From Tanypteryx hageni (Eukaryota > Arthropoda > Insecta > Odonata > Petaluridae), in NCBI GenBank assembly GCA_028673005.1, contig CM054113.1, forward strand, positions 65,114,850 through 65,178,849: a stretch of DNA of 64,000 bases, given 5' to 3'. Every line of letters starts with the position of its first letter. The stretch's first letter is position 1. Shown here one piece after another: positions 46,137-56,554 of this stretch. The translations under genes and the position numbers were made by a program. The notes beneath the pieces were generated by a model, which saw nothing but the letters and a program-made list of their open reading frames with translations, was not told the DNA's origin and did no database searches.

Positions 46137-46432
46137 CATACGTGGCCAAACTGCGGCTCGCGAGCCGCATGCGGCTCTTTCATCCTAGTATGCGGCACTT
46201 TTAAATTTCCATGCAGAGGCATGTCGACGTTTTTCTCTAGAGTACACAATGACGTAGTGTGACTCGAGACGTGTTTGGGATGCCTAATGGACATGCATTA
46301 TATTCGAATTGCTTCGGATACAGGTTATGTTTTACTGTTCGTAAATTTATGAGCTCAGAATGTCATGCGGCTCGCGAACTTCTGGTAATCATCGTATGCG
46401 GCTCCGAGGGTTAGTAGGTTTGGCCACTCCTG
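46137..46432. mobile_element. Non-autonomous hAT element (MITE)
   Basis: Ends catacgtggccaaac and gtttggccactcctg are inverted copies of CAGGAGTGGCCAAAC. Flanking octamers atatatgg (46129-46136) and atatatag (46433-46440) differ at one position, a near-intact hAT duplication. The subterminal sequence is rich in gcggctcgcg/gcggctc motifs. At 296 bp with no coding sequence, it belongs with the elements at 8824 and 13943. Confidence 0.85.
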
Positions 46433-46599
46433 ATATATAGAAAAGTAAACAAAATTCTTTATAAACTTAGTAATATAATTATGACAAACTGACTTGCTCA
46501 ATAATTAATTAAAATGTAAATTCATACTCTTACACATGTTAGGTTAGTCAAATTATTATTGGCTTATAATATAAACATACTAGATTATTAAAAACGGCA

Positions 46600-47760
46600 T
46601 TCCTTGCGCTCAAAAGTCCAAAAAAGGCACTACTGGCGCCTCCCGATTTTTCAAAAAGATTTCTTCTGCTGTGTCATAGGTGGCACTAACGGTCACTGAA
46701 ATAGTAAAATTGTTTAACTTTCTATCTGTAACCATTTGCTCGGAATATTAATTCGAAAATTGGAAAGCATTCCTTGCCGCCCACCGATGTTTCAAAAACT
46801 TAAGCCCTTCTGTGTGGGGGCAGACGTAGATATATACCTGGCTATGCCCAGTTTTTGAAGCACAATAGATTCTCGCGGTGAGGGTTTCGACCCTTCGCTC
46901 GCGAAGAGTCGGCTCTAAAGCAACCATCTCAGCAAGAGGCATGATTTTAGGTCAAGGAAGGCTGCCTCAATTTTATTTCAGAATAATCGATTAAGATATG
47001 CATTTTTTGATGAATTATTCGTATTCGCTGTGAAAAACTACGCCGAAATAGTTTTTTATTGGCGTTCCTACGGTATTTTTTAAGAAAATCGCGCTTCACC
47101 TATACATCGGAATGATTGACTTGACAACACCGCTTCGCGACGCGGGAATTCAAATGGTCTCGAGGGTTTGTCATCAAGAAGGCAGCCAACATGGCCATTA
47201 AGGAGCAGATATGGTACGTAAGAATGGCAATTTGTCGACATTTGTACTTAAGAGCACTATCTTTATCCCAAAATTCAGTTTTTTCAGCTCTCTTTATTTT
47301 GCCAGAGCAGGACCGCCTCAAGACATTTTAGGCACCCAAAGTAGATTTCAATTTTGGCGCCCCATGGATACATAAATGCCGTATTGCACATGAATTAAAA
47401 ATTGATTGTTTAGTATTTTCATGGGATCTAATTATCCTAATGCTGCATTCATTTTTTATGAATAAATTAACAATTAAATAAAAAAACGTATAGCCGTTTC
47501 TACTGTGTGGTGGCATTAAAGGCCACACAATTAGCAAAAAACACTTTCAATCTATAACCATTTGCTCGGAATCTTAATTGGAAAATTGGAATGCGCCCCC
47601 TGCCGCTCACCAATTAAAAAAAAAGATTTCTTCTGCTGTGTTATAGGCCACACAAATAAAAATTTTTAACTTTTTATCTGTAGCCATTTGCTCAGAATCT
47701 TAATTCGAAAATATGAATGCACCCCCTACCGCCCACAAAATGCAAAATGAATAAAGTAAT
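46600..47760 (+). repeat. Interrupted tandem repeat, three units of about 125 bp
   Basis: Units near 46650-46790, 47500-47610 and 47620-47745 share gatttcttctgctgtgt, then atagg..cac, ctttttatctgta, ccatttgctcggaatctta and attcgaaaattggaatgc, then a cccc-tgccgcccacc end. About 700 bp of other DNA separates the first two. In it, a possible hAT end, caggaccgcctcaag, lies near 47308-47322. No coding sequence. Confidence 0.6.
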
Positions 47761-48015
47761 TTTTCTTTTAATTATTTTTAGTCCGCATGCAAATAAAAAA
47801 TTTCATTGTAGATATAGCTAGTGAATTATTGATAAGAAATAGTAGCGCTCCTCAGTTATTTCATCATAATATCGCCTCAACGATTAAAGTGGAAGAAAAA
47901 AGTTGTTCTTGAATATGAATACCCAAGGTCATAACTTAGTTTTTCCAATCGTCAAACCATTGATCCATCTACATAACCTGACGAGTGTACTTTATAAATA
48001 GTAGCAAAACCCGCC

Positions 48016-48262
48016 ACAGAGGCCGACACGGTGGCGCGCGGGCAAGTTACTGCCCAAGCCAATAAAGGAAGCGGGCCAATCACAACGCATGTATTCGATA
48101 ACCCGAAAAAGGCACTCCCGTCCCCAGAGCGGCTGTAAACACTGTTTTCGACGAAAGTGTTTTTTTCAGGCTCTCTGCGAGCGCACGAATTCCACCCGTA
48201 GGGACTGAACCCGCTTCCTCGGCATTGGCAGCGAGCAACTTACTCCGCCACCGACCCGACGC
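48016..48262 (-). mobile_element. tRNA-derived SINE, copy 1
   Basis: On the minus strand it begins ggtcggtggcggagtaag, an RNA polymerase III A box (TGGCGGAGTAAG), followed by gcgggttcagtccc, the B box, then acgggtggaattcgtgcgc. The body, with cgtcgaaaacagtgtttac and attggcccgcttcctttatt, matches the + strand copy at 62761. The two ends of this copy are themselves partly inverted, since ggtggcgcgcgggcaag appears at the 48030 end. Confidence 0.6.
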
Positions 48263-48299
48263 AGAATACTAAGAAAAAACTTCAAGTCACTTTACTTCT

Positions 48300-48469
48300 A
48301 GCAAGTATAGGTAACCTTTCCCCACTCTCAACATCTCCCTTATATCACTTACTCTCCCTCGATCTTAACTAGTCCATTCTCCTTCAACCTCCAGGATGAT
48401 CCTCACACCTCTCCCTCTTTCTCATCTACCTCTCCCCCCTCATCACTCTCCTTTCTCCTCTTCGGCTTA
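48300..48469 (+). repeat. Short pyrimidine-rich tract
   Basis: C/T-rich DNA up to the left end of foldback element B, with no gene. Confidence 0.5.
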
Positions 48470-49412
48470 CGGAAAATTCACCGACCACAATTCATCTAAA
48501 CAATTCACCAGCCACAATTCACCGAATCACAATTCATAGAAAATTACAATTCACCTTTTGAAGACTGAAATCATGGATGAATATTGAACAATAAATAAAT
48601 TAAGATGGTGGGGAATGGGAAAGGTTAAACCTTTCAAAACAAAATACTGGCATCATGGATATCTTTCGAATGCAAATATTTAGTCAATGAATAATAAACA
48701 ATGAATAAAGAAACTAACCTCACGGGGGTGGTGTTAGAAAGAGGTAAGGTTAAACATTTCATTTTTAAATGTTTAATCTTTCCCCTTTCCTCCTCCTACC
48801 CTCACCTCCGTGTCTTTATTTATTTATTGTTTGTCATACATCTACGAAATATTTGCATTTGAAAGACATCCACGATGCCAGTATTTCGTTTTGAAATTAT
48901 TAACCATCCCCCTTTCCTCCTCCTACCCCCACCCCAGTGAGCTAAATTTGTTTATTTATTGTTTATTGTTCCTGTACGAGTTATTTGCATTCGTAAGACA
49001 TCCATGATTTCCAGTGTTTCGTTTTGAAATGTTTAACCTTCCCTCTTCCCCACCCCTGTGAGGTTAATTTATTTATTATTTATTATTCATCTACGAAATA
49101 TTTGCATTCGAGAGACATCCATGATACCAGTATTTCGTTTTGAAATGTTTAGCCTTCCCTCTTCCCCACCCCCGTGAGCTTAATTTGTTTATTTATTGTT
49201 CATTATTCATCCATGATTTCAGTCTCCATAAGGTGAATTGGAATTTTCAATGAATAATACATTCGATGAATAATACATTCGATGAATTGTGGTTCGGTGA
49301 ATTAATATTTTGATGAATTGTGTTTCGATGAATTGTGATTCGAAGAATTGTGATTCGGTGAATTGTGGTCGTTGAATTATTTCGATGAATTGTAGTCGGT
49401 GAATTTTCCTAG
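48470..49412. mobile_element. Foldback element B (TTCATCGAATTG ends)
   Basis: Left end acggaaaattcaccgacc followed by aattcacc/aattcatc repeats; right end built from tgaattgtgattcggtgaa-like units and closing with gaattttcctag. The interior holds at least three direct copies (about 48830-48905, 48960-49035, 49080-49150) of a module with tttgcattcgaaagacatc, atgataccagtatttcg and ttttgaaatgttta, plus an inverse copy at 48640-48700. It shares ends and module with element A (34138-34930). No gene. Confidence 0.75.
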
Positions 49413-50626
49413 ACCCCTCCTCTTCTATCCTCCTTCCTCACTCGACTCTCTACCTCCCACCATCCCCCATTCCTTTCCTCTCCTCTATCCAACTCTCCCT
49501 CTCTCCCATAGTCTCCCTCTATCCCTCTCTCTCCTCCTTCCTTGCTCAAATCCGTATCTCCCCTTTCTCTCGCCCCCTCTCACACTCTCCCTCCCTCGAT
49601 CCCTTTCGCCCTCACACATTCTTCCTTCCTCAAACCCTTTCAACCTCTCTCACACTCCCTCCACCCACATTCTCCGTACCTCTCTCCCATCCCCCTTCTC
49701 TCCGCCTTTTCCCACTCTACATCTCCTTTGCCCTACCCCTATCACTTTCTCTCCCCCTTATCTCCTACTCTCCCTTCTCTCGATCCCTCCCTTCCCCTCC
49801 TACATAATCCTCCATTTCTCCACCGTCAAACACATCCCCCTTCTCCCTAAATCCACAGTCTTCCATCTCTCCACTCTTTCCCGCCTCCTCTAAACTCTCT
49901 CCTCACTTACTTACTCCCAATAATTCTCCCCCTCCTCCACCTCCTATATCCCACTCGTTTTCCTCCATCTACCTGTCCACCTCCCTTTCTCTTTCTCCCC
50001 GTCTTCAATCTTATCCCACTGAACATATTCTCCTCGCACCCCCCCCCACTTCCTCCCCCGTGACACTCCCTCCTCCCTTTCTCTGTCACTCCCTCTGTCT
50101 TCCCCTCTCATCCTCTCCCTCCCTCTACCGATCTGAGCTCCCTAACTCCCTCTACCACCCTCCCACTATCCCCATTACTCCCACCTCTTTCTTTCCATCC
50201 TCTACCTACCTCTCACACCCTCTTCCTCATTCTCTCACCTTTCCATCTCCTCTCTCTCTTCTAACTCTCCCTTTTCTAGTCATCCCCCCATCTCGCTCAT
50301 TCTTCACACCCTATTCCCCTAACGCTCCTTCTCCGTCTTACTCCCGCATCCCTCCCACCCCATCACTCTCACTCCTATTCTCTCTTCACCCTCTCTCTCA
50401 TTCCCCTTCTCTTTCTCTCCGCTCCCCCTCCTTCACTTTTCTTCCCAATCCTTCCCTCCCCACTCCACTTCCAATTCTTCCCTCATCACTCCTCCTCCTC
50501 TCTCGTCTCCCTAACGCGCCATCTCCCGACTCTATCTCCTCCCAAAGAAACACCCTGTAACTCTCGCATCCTCTCCCCCTTTACATGCTCCCATCCATCC
50601 TCCTCCCTCTTCTTCTCCCACGTATG
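49413..50626 (+). repeat. 1.2 kb pyrimidine-rich tract, hAT insertion site
   Basis: C/T-dominated on the + strand throughout. The same tract resumes at 59331, so it was one array until the 8.7 kb hAT element entered it. Open frames of up to 166 codons here are composition effects. Confidence 0.85.
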
Positions 50627-50634
50627 TCTCCAGT
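50627..50634. repeat. hAT target-site duplication, left
   Basis: TCTCCAGT, identical to 59331-59338. Confidence 0.92.
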
Positions 50635-51992
50635 CAGGGACGGATCAAGTGACCCGTGGGCCCCACGCAAGCGAGACCCATGGGCCCCACGCATATCAGT
50701 CCTTTGCTCTCCAAGTATTTGAGACCCATAGGCCACACGCTTAGCACAATGAAAGTCCAACCATATGCTTAAATTTTAAAAAGAAATGACGGAAAAATAA
50801 TGACTTAAATAAAATTACATTTATATTTAACACAAGATACAATTCATGAAACATATTCAATAATGAAACAATATGTATTCATACAAGGAAATGTACTTCT
50901 TTAGGTTTCGAGTTTTAACAAACTAGCTTTTTAATTTGTAAATTTACGTGATTTAGATGCTGCAAACTGATCAATTATTTCATCTAAGTCTAATTCATTA
51001 ACTATATCTGCTTCGATGCTTAGCATTCCAAGGTTTGAAAGCCTATTTTGGGTCATGGTCGATCTTAAATATTTTTTTATTAATTTTAGTTTTGAAAACG
51101 ACCTTTCTCCTTCGGCATTAGAGATGGGCAAACATAAAAATATTCGTAATGCAATCTCAATATTTGGAAATAGTTGCGTTTCTTTGAGATTAGATAACAA
51201 CATAACCAACTCCAATTCATCAACTTCAAACATTATGTCCCTATATGAATTATATTGCGATAATTCTTCTTTAAAACAATTTTCCTCAACATTTTCCCTA
51301 TAGATTTTAACAAACTCAACTATTGAACCTTGTTTATCCCATAGAAATGCAAAGACATCAATTATGTTTTTGTAATTTTCATTACGTTATTTGAGACACA
51401 CTATCAGAGTATCTAACATAACATAGTAGGTGTTTACTCGGAATGCAGAAAATATGTTTTCAGAGAACTCTTCGTCATTCTCTTTGCATTTAGATTCATC
51501 AAATAACTCCCTTCTTGCACTATTTCTGAAACACACACACGTTTGCTCGAAGTATATTCAATTAGGCTTGATAATGAAGCATAACAATGTTTCAAGTTCG
51601 ATTTTTTGTTTTGAATTTAAATACTGGCTACATCAATCCTTGCTAAGACATCCTTCAAAATGGCACAAAGCGATGCTGTGTTCAAGTACAGTAGTTCCTT
51701 CAAGTTTTTACCTTCTATTAAGCTCTCCTGATTCAAGAATTTGTCTTCTTTAAGATTATTCAAGCATTCTATCACAACCCCATATCCATCAAATAACGCA
51801 TCTACAGTTTGAAAACGAGCATAAAATCGAGTAGTAGATAAAGATTTTAATAACTTTTTTCCTGTTAAATATTCATTTAACTTCTGCCATCTTCGAGTTA
51901 ATGAAATGAAAAAATTGTACAAACGCTGCAAAAGGGCGAAGAAACGTGAACATTGTTCAGAAGCTTTCATACCTTTTTCGCTTGCTAAATTA

Positions 51993-52001
51993 AGACTATG
52001 C
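51993..52001. repeat. LINE target-site duplication, left
   Basis: agactatgc, identical to 56546-56554. Removing one copy and the LINE rejoins the hAT reading frame at CAMHSL-NLA. Confidence 0.85.
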
Positions 52002-52124
52002 CAGTTCATCTATGTGGCCAGCTGTGCTGGTCCTAATCGCATTGCCCGCTAAGCTGTAAATGCGACTCTTGGTTGTTTTTCCGCGGGACTGGGACGCGTG
52101 TTGTAGTGGCAGATGCCGAGTTGC

Positions 52125-54869
52125 TTAATGTACCCTCGGCAGTTTGGCCGGGGGTAGGGAATCAGGTGAGTCCATGCTGGCGATTGGTCGTTTGTATTTA
52201 TCCCACCATCTCGTCTGGATGTCACCAACTCGCATCACTTCTTCATGCGATGAGGTCGAAGCCTTCTCGTAGAAGGCCTTGGCCATTGTTGGGAGCAGTA
52301 CATCAAGGGCCTCAACGTCTGCATCCACATGTAGCCGTGCAGAGCCATCCTGACGGGAGCAGTTGAGTACCAACCGTAGGGCAGCGTTCTGGACCACCTG
52401 GAGTCGTTGCAGCGCCGATCTCGAGACTCCCGACCACACCGGGGCGGCGTAGGTCAGGACTGGTCGGACGCAGCTCAGGTAGAGTCTCCTTTTCGTCTCC
52501 ATGGAGAGTGACCGGGATCCCAAGAGAGGGCGGAGCCTCCACAAGGCCCCAAACCCTTTCTGGCGGCAGATCTCCACCTGTTGGGACCATTGTAGCTTGC
52601 GGTCCAGCTGTATCCCTAGGTATTTTACTACTGGTTCCCAGGGGATGACGTCTCCAGTCACGGTCAGGTCGACTCCCGGCACGGCTCCTCTACCCGGATG
52701 GAAGATGATGGCCTTTGTCTTCCTCGGGTTGACGGCAATCCGCCAGCGGCGATACCATTGGACCAGGACGTCAGTGGCTTCCTGCAGGCCGAGGACTGCA
52801 GAGTACTTCTTGGTGGAGCGGGTGAGCAGGACTGCATCGTCCGCGTAGAGCGCTAGGATAGTATTCCACCCATGGTCGACCGGCACATCTTGGGTGTATA
52901 TGTTGAATGAGATTGGCCCCAGGACGGAACCTTGCGGAACGCCAGCGCGTGCCGTCTGGAGTCCCGAACCATCCTGGAGCCAGAATACCCTGAAGGTCCT
53001 CTCTTGTAGGTATGACCGTATGAGCCGAATCAGCCAGGTTGGGAACCGAAGGCGCACCAACTTTGCCAGGAGGCCTGTGTGCCAGACGCGGTCGAACGCC
53101 TTTGAAATATCAAATAACGCCCCCGCGACTGCTTGCTTCCGGTTAAAGCTGTCCGTGACAAAGTCAGCCACCCTGGCTAGCTGGAGGGAAGTGGAATGAC
53201 TCGCCCAAAAACCGAACTGCTCCTTCGCCAGCAGCTCTTCCTCCTGCAGGTGGTGGTTAAGAGACGGCAGGATGAGCCTCTCGAAGATTTTGCCGAGGCT
53301 GGATAGCAGAGAGATGGGCCGAAGGTCTCCAGGTCCCAGAGTTGTGCCGGCCGTCTTAGGTATACAGATGATTTTCGCCCTTTTCCAGGGAGCGGGGAAA
53401 TGTGAAATCCTTACGCATCCGTTGTAGATGCAGGTAAGGAAATCCACGGCAGCGATGGGCAGCTGTTTGATGACCGTGTTGGAAAGGTCATCGTCCCCGG
53501 GAGCCCTCCTGTTGTTCAGTCCTCGGATGACACCAATGACATCTTTGGGGCGGAACGTGGGCAGCAAGTCTGGATCAATGCGATCGCGAGCCAAGGAGTC
53601 CAGGAGAGCAGTGATCTCATCCGTAGCAGCTGGTGTTGCTGGATTCGGGCTGAAGGCCTCCTGGAAGTAGCGACCCATCACGGCAGCTTTCTCGGAGGGG
53701 GTGGCAGCCACCCCATCTGCATGGGTGATGAGGGGATCTCTCCGCTGACCTACTTGAAGTTGCCGGCAGAGTTTCCAGAGCGAGTTGTCTTCAAGGGAGA
53801 GGGTGGAGACAAATGCCTCCCAGGACTCCGACCGAAGCTCGCGAAGGAGTGTCTGGACCTCGTAGTTGAGGGCATCCAGGTCTCGTCGCAGGTCAGCAGT
53901 GCGATGCCGTTGCCAACGCCTGCGGACGCTGTTGCGGAGAGTGATTGTTCGCCTCAGCCCAGTGGGGATGGCGATCCGGAAATTGTGCTGGACCTGCACA
54001 AGTGGGACGTGGGCAGCCACTGCCTGCTGAATTACCCGCGTCAGTAGTTGGACCATTCGATCCGCTTCAACTCCCGTTGATGGCATGGAAGGACGAATGG
54101 GAAGACTTTCCGCGATGGAAGTGCGGAAGCCAACCCAGTCTGCTTTGGTGAAGTCTCGGCGAAGCCTCGGAGGAACCTTAAATGGGGTCGACCCGAGCAG
54201 CACCAGCGTGGGGTTGTGATCCGATGATAGCCCGCAGACGGAGTACATGCTGGCCGACGTCCTGAGATTTCGGGTGACAGCAATGTCCAACACGTCGTTG
54301 GAGGGCAGGAACGTCGGGTCAGTAGGTGCAAGGACGCTGACACCCTCTTCGTCAACGAAGTCTCGGAGAAGTCTCCCTCGGGGGTTGGTCATCCGGGAAT
54401 GCCACGTGGGATGCTTGGCATTTAAGTCCCCTAGGATAATGGAAGGCCCATCACCAGGTCCCATGAGGTCAGCTACCTCATCGGGGACCCAAGGAGACGC
54501 CGGGCGATAGTAAGCCGAGGCGAGGCGGATCCATCCTCCAGAGGTTCTGACGTCCGCAGCAACGGCCTCCATGCCTGTGTATCGACGAACTGGGTGTAGG
54601 CGATGTTGTATGGTGTGGTGAATCAGCAGAGCTGCTCCTCCAGCCGGTCTGTGGTGACGGTTATGCGCCAGCGCAGGATCGACTTGTCTGTCAGCCCGAT
54701 AAATGGTATACCCAGGCACCTTCCAGGAATCAGAAGGGCCCAGGTGAGTCTCGTTGATGGCTGCTATGGAGGCTCCCTTGTCTTGGAGGAAGGCCCGGAG
54801 CTCTTCAGTCTTCATCCGAACCCCGTTGGCGTTCCATTGTACCAAGACGGTGCAGCCTTTAGGAGACAT
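52125..54869 (-). CDS. LINE ORF2: endonuclease and reverse transcriptase
   Basis: About 914 residues from the ATG at 54869, which lies inside the last codons of ORF1 (ATGTCTCCTAA, where TAA ends ORF1). Frame is open to 54911. Residues 1-225 are an APE-type endonuclease: VQWNANGVR, the catalytic Glu in INETHLG, GDLNAKHPTWHS, and SSDHNP. Residues about 440-760 are the reverse transcriptase: ICIPKTAG, RPISLLSSLGKIFERL, FDISKAFDRVWH, AGVPQGSVLGP and the catalytic YADD at about residue 675. A C-terminal region with a Trp-rich end (IQTRWWDKYKRP) follows. No stop or missing catalytic residue was seen. The enzyme nicks DNA and copies its own RNA at the nick. Confidence 0.93.
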   Translation of the reverse strand: MSPKGCTVLVQWNANGVRMKTEELRAFLQDKGASIAAINETHLGPSDSWKVPGYTIYRADRQVDPALAHNRHHRPAGGAALLIHHTIQHRLHPVRRYTGMEAVAADVRTSGGWIRLASAYYRPASPWVPDEVADLMGPGDGPSIILGDLNAKHPTWHSRMTNPRGRLLRDFVDEEGVSVLAPTDPTFLPSNDVLDIAVTRNLRTSASMYSVCGLSSDHNPTLVLLGSTPFKVPPRLRRDFTKADWVGFRTSIAESLPIRPSMPSTGVEADRMVQLLTRVIQQAVAAHVPLVQVQHNFRIAIPTGLRRTITLRNSVRRRWQRHRTADLRRDLDALNYEVQTLLRELRSESWEAFVSTLSLEDNSLWKLCRQLQVGQRRDPLITHADGVAATPSEKAAVMGRYFQEAFSPNPATPAATDEITALLDSLARDRIDPDLLPTFRPKDVIGVIRGLNNRRAPGDDDLSNTVIKQLPIAAVDFLTCIYNGCVRISHFPAPWKRAKIICIPKTAGTTLGPGDLRPISLLSSLGKIFERLILPSLNHHLQEEELLAKEQFGFWASHSTSLQLARVADFVTDSFNRKQAVAGALFDISKAFDRVWHTGLLAKLVRLRFPTWLIRLIRSYLQERTFRVFWLQDGSGLQTARAGVPQGSVLGPISFNIYTQDVPVDHGWNTILALYADDAVLLTRSTKKYSAVLGLQEATDVLVQWYRRWRIAVNPRKTKAIIFHPGRGAVPGVDLTVTGDVIPWEPVVKYLGIQLDRKLQWSQQVEICRQKGFGALWRLRPLLGSRSLSMETKRRLYLSCVRPVLTYAAPVWSGVSRSALQRLQVVQNAALRLVLNCSRQDGSARLHVDADVEALDVLLPTMAKAFYEKASTSSHEEVMRVGDIQTRWWDKYKRPIASMDSPDSLPPAKLPRVH

Positions 54870-56487
54870 TGGGAGCCGTAGTACCACTCTGGGATTTCTC
54901 AAGCTCCTCAAGCAGGGCTATGAGGAGCTGGCCTTGGGTAGACGACACATAGCGCCGCAGGCTCTTGCAAATAGCCGCAATGGTAGCCCAGATGTCGTCA
55001 GCATCGTCTCCGTCTCGCGACGAGGGCGATGGCTGCGGGACTGCAGGAGGTGCTGGGGCAGCAGGAGCACTCGGTGGGGGCGGCGGCACGCTAGGGCTGA
55101 AGGTCGGCTTGGCAGGCAGGCGCAGCTCTTGTGAGATGCTGCGGGCAGCACCAGCCGAGCCGCCGGAAGCAGGAACCGGCCTGACCGAGCGGGGTGGGAT
55201 TCCCCTTTGTTGGGGAGGGTCCTTGGTCCGCACTGCTACTTCTGAGGGACCAGAAGCAGACAGAGAGACCAGCGGAGAAGGTGCGCTCCTGACAGTGACG
55301 GATGGAGTCGCAGCAGGTGGCAGCGGTTGCTGCAGGGGAGACGAAGTCTCCGCGATCGCAGGCGCAGATGATGTCACTTTGGCCGCCGCAGCGTAGGAAG
55401 CAGAGGAAGAGGCGGCAGAGCTGGACAACCGCTTGATGCCGGCAGGGCGGGACGGCTGCTTGGCAGGGTTGGGAAGATGTTCCTCCTCGTACCAGCGTAA
55501 GGCCTCCAGGTAAGTTGGACATTCCCGCGAGGAGGCAAGGTGTCCTTCCCCGCAGTTCACGCACTTGGGCTCTTCGTCGGGCGGTTTGGTACAAGTCCGG
55601 GCGTCGTGGTCGCCAGCGCATTTAAAGCACCGCGTAGGCATTTTGCAGCCGGCGGAAGTGTGCCGAAAGCGCTGGCAATTGTAGCAGCAGACTGGTCCAC
55701 GCTCCCCTTTGAAGAGAGCGACGTCTGCGGCGCAGTCGCAGATGTGTGTAATCTGGCTCGGCTCCAAGCCACCGGGCGTTCTCACCACCGTGGCGATGAA
55801 GCGGCCAATGGGCCGCTTACCAGATGCTGTGGCAGCCATCACCTGGCGAACATTGCGGACCACGAATCCCTTGCAGGCAAGGTCGGCGGCAACATCCTGG
55901 GGATCGTAATCACGGGCGACTCCGCGAATGAAGAGCCGTGTGGTCCGGATTTGGTCCAGCGGTTGGGTGTAGTACTGGACCTTCATGTCGGCCAGTGCTT
56001 TGAGAGCGGCACGGTGTTGCTCCACGGTCGAGACGACGATTCTCGTAGATGCCTGACGCACCTGTAACTCAAATTTTCCTCCTCCAACTTCCCGGAGTAC
56101 GGCCGCGACGCTCTTGTGGGACGGGAGACCGTAGGCTGTGATGGGAGGGATGCGCTGTTTGGGCGGCTCCGTAACTTGGTGGTTCTGGGAGCCCGCACGC
56201 TTCTTTTTGCCTCGCTTGCCGACAACGGTGGTGAAGCCTTCCTCAGGGGCGGTGTCGGCAGCTCCTAAGATAGGAGCGGAGCGAGCAGCGAGATCATCAG
56301 GGACGTCCGGAGAGGAAGAGACGGATGTCCGGTCTGGCGCCACCGTAGAAGAGGTGGCACTCGAGCGCCCAGGAAGCTCCTGCGGGCCTGCAGTAGCGGG
56401 GGCGCGTCGCGCAATTTTGCTTCCCCGGAACCAGAGAAGCAGATGGGCAGACAGCAACGGCGGCATCCAAGTCAGAAGCACCATCAT
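54859..56487 (-). CDS. LINE ORF1: gag-like nucleic-acid-binding protein
   Basis: About 540 residues if translation starts at one of the Met codons at 56487, 56484 or 56466; the frame stays open upstream into the hAT sequence, so the start is not certain. The N-terminal part is Ser/Ala/Pro-rich with a basic KRGKKKRAG. In the middle is a PRE_C2HC-type segment (RLFIRGVARDYDPQDVAADL). Then come three zinc knuckles: CYNCQRFRHTSAGC, CFKCAGDHDARTC and CVNCGEGHLASSREC. The C-terminal third is Pro-rich. Such proteins package the LINE RNA. Termination overlaps the ORF2 start by 11 bases, suggesting coupled translation. Confidence 0.88.
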   Translation of the reverse strand: MMVLLTWMPPLLSAHLLLWFRGSKIARRAPATAGPQELPGRSSATSSTVAPDRTSVSSSPDVPDDLAARSAPILGAADTAPEEGFTTVVGKRGKKKRAGSQNHQVTEPPKQRIPPITAYGLPSHKSVAAVLREVGGGKFELQVRQASTRIVVSTVEQHRAALKALADMKVQYYTQPLDQIRTTRLFIRGVARDYDPQDVAADLACKGFVVRNVRQVMAATASGKRPIGRFIATVVRTPGGLEPSQITHICDCAADVALFKGERGPVCCYNCQRFRHTSAGCKMPTRCFKCAGDHDARTCTKPPDEEPKCVNCGEGHLASSRECPTYLEALRWYEEEHLPNPAKQPSRPAGIKRLSSSAASSSASYAAAAKVTSSAPAIAETSSPLQQPLPPAATPSVTVRSAPSPLVSLSASGPSEVAVRTKDPPQQRGIPPRSVRPVPASGGSAGAARSISQELRLPAKPTFSPSVPPPPPSAPAAPAPPAVPQPSPSSRDGDDADDIWATIAAICKSLRRYVSSTQGQLLIALLEELEKSQSGTTAPNVS

Positions 56488-56545
56488 CGTCAGGAGTAGG
56501 GGAGGAGGATAGTTTCCGTTTTCCGCGGACTCCCTCAGTAACATG

Positions 56546-56554
56546 AGACTATGC
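56546..56554. repeat. LINE target-site duplication, right
   Basis: agactatgc, the second copy of the 9-bp duplication. Confidence 0.85.

Larger units (their letters stand above)
52002..56545 (-). mobile_element. Jockey-clade LINE, nearly full length
   Basis: About 4.54 kb on the minus strand between two copies of a 9-bp duplication. It has two overlapping ORFs (gag-like and endonuclease-reverse transcriptase) and a 3' tail of about 120 bp without an A-run. There is almost no 5' untranslated region before ORF1, so a small 5' truncation is likely. Both ORFs are open, indicating a recent insertion. The GC-rich sequence contrasts sharply with the AT-rich hAT DNA around it. Confidence 0.92.

Noticed and set aside
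49399..50560. Open frames of 102-166 codons rich in Ser, Pro and Leu
   Set aside because: Composition effect of the pyrimidine tract; no domain or splice signals.
52073..56512. Numerous + strand frames opposite the LINE (up to 175 codons)
   Set aside because: Shadows of the GC-rich LINE ORFs, which are fully supported on the minus strand.
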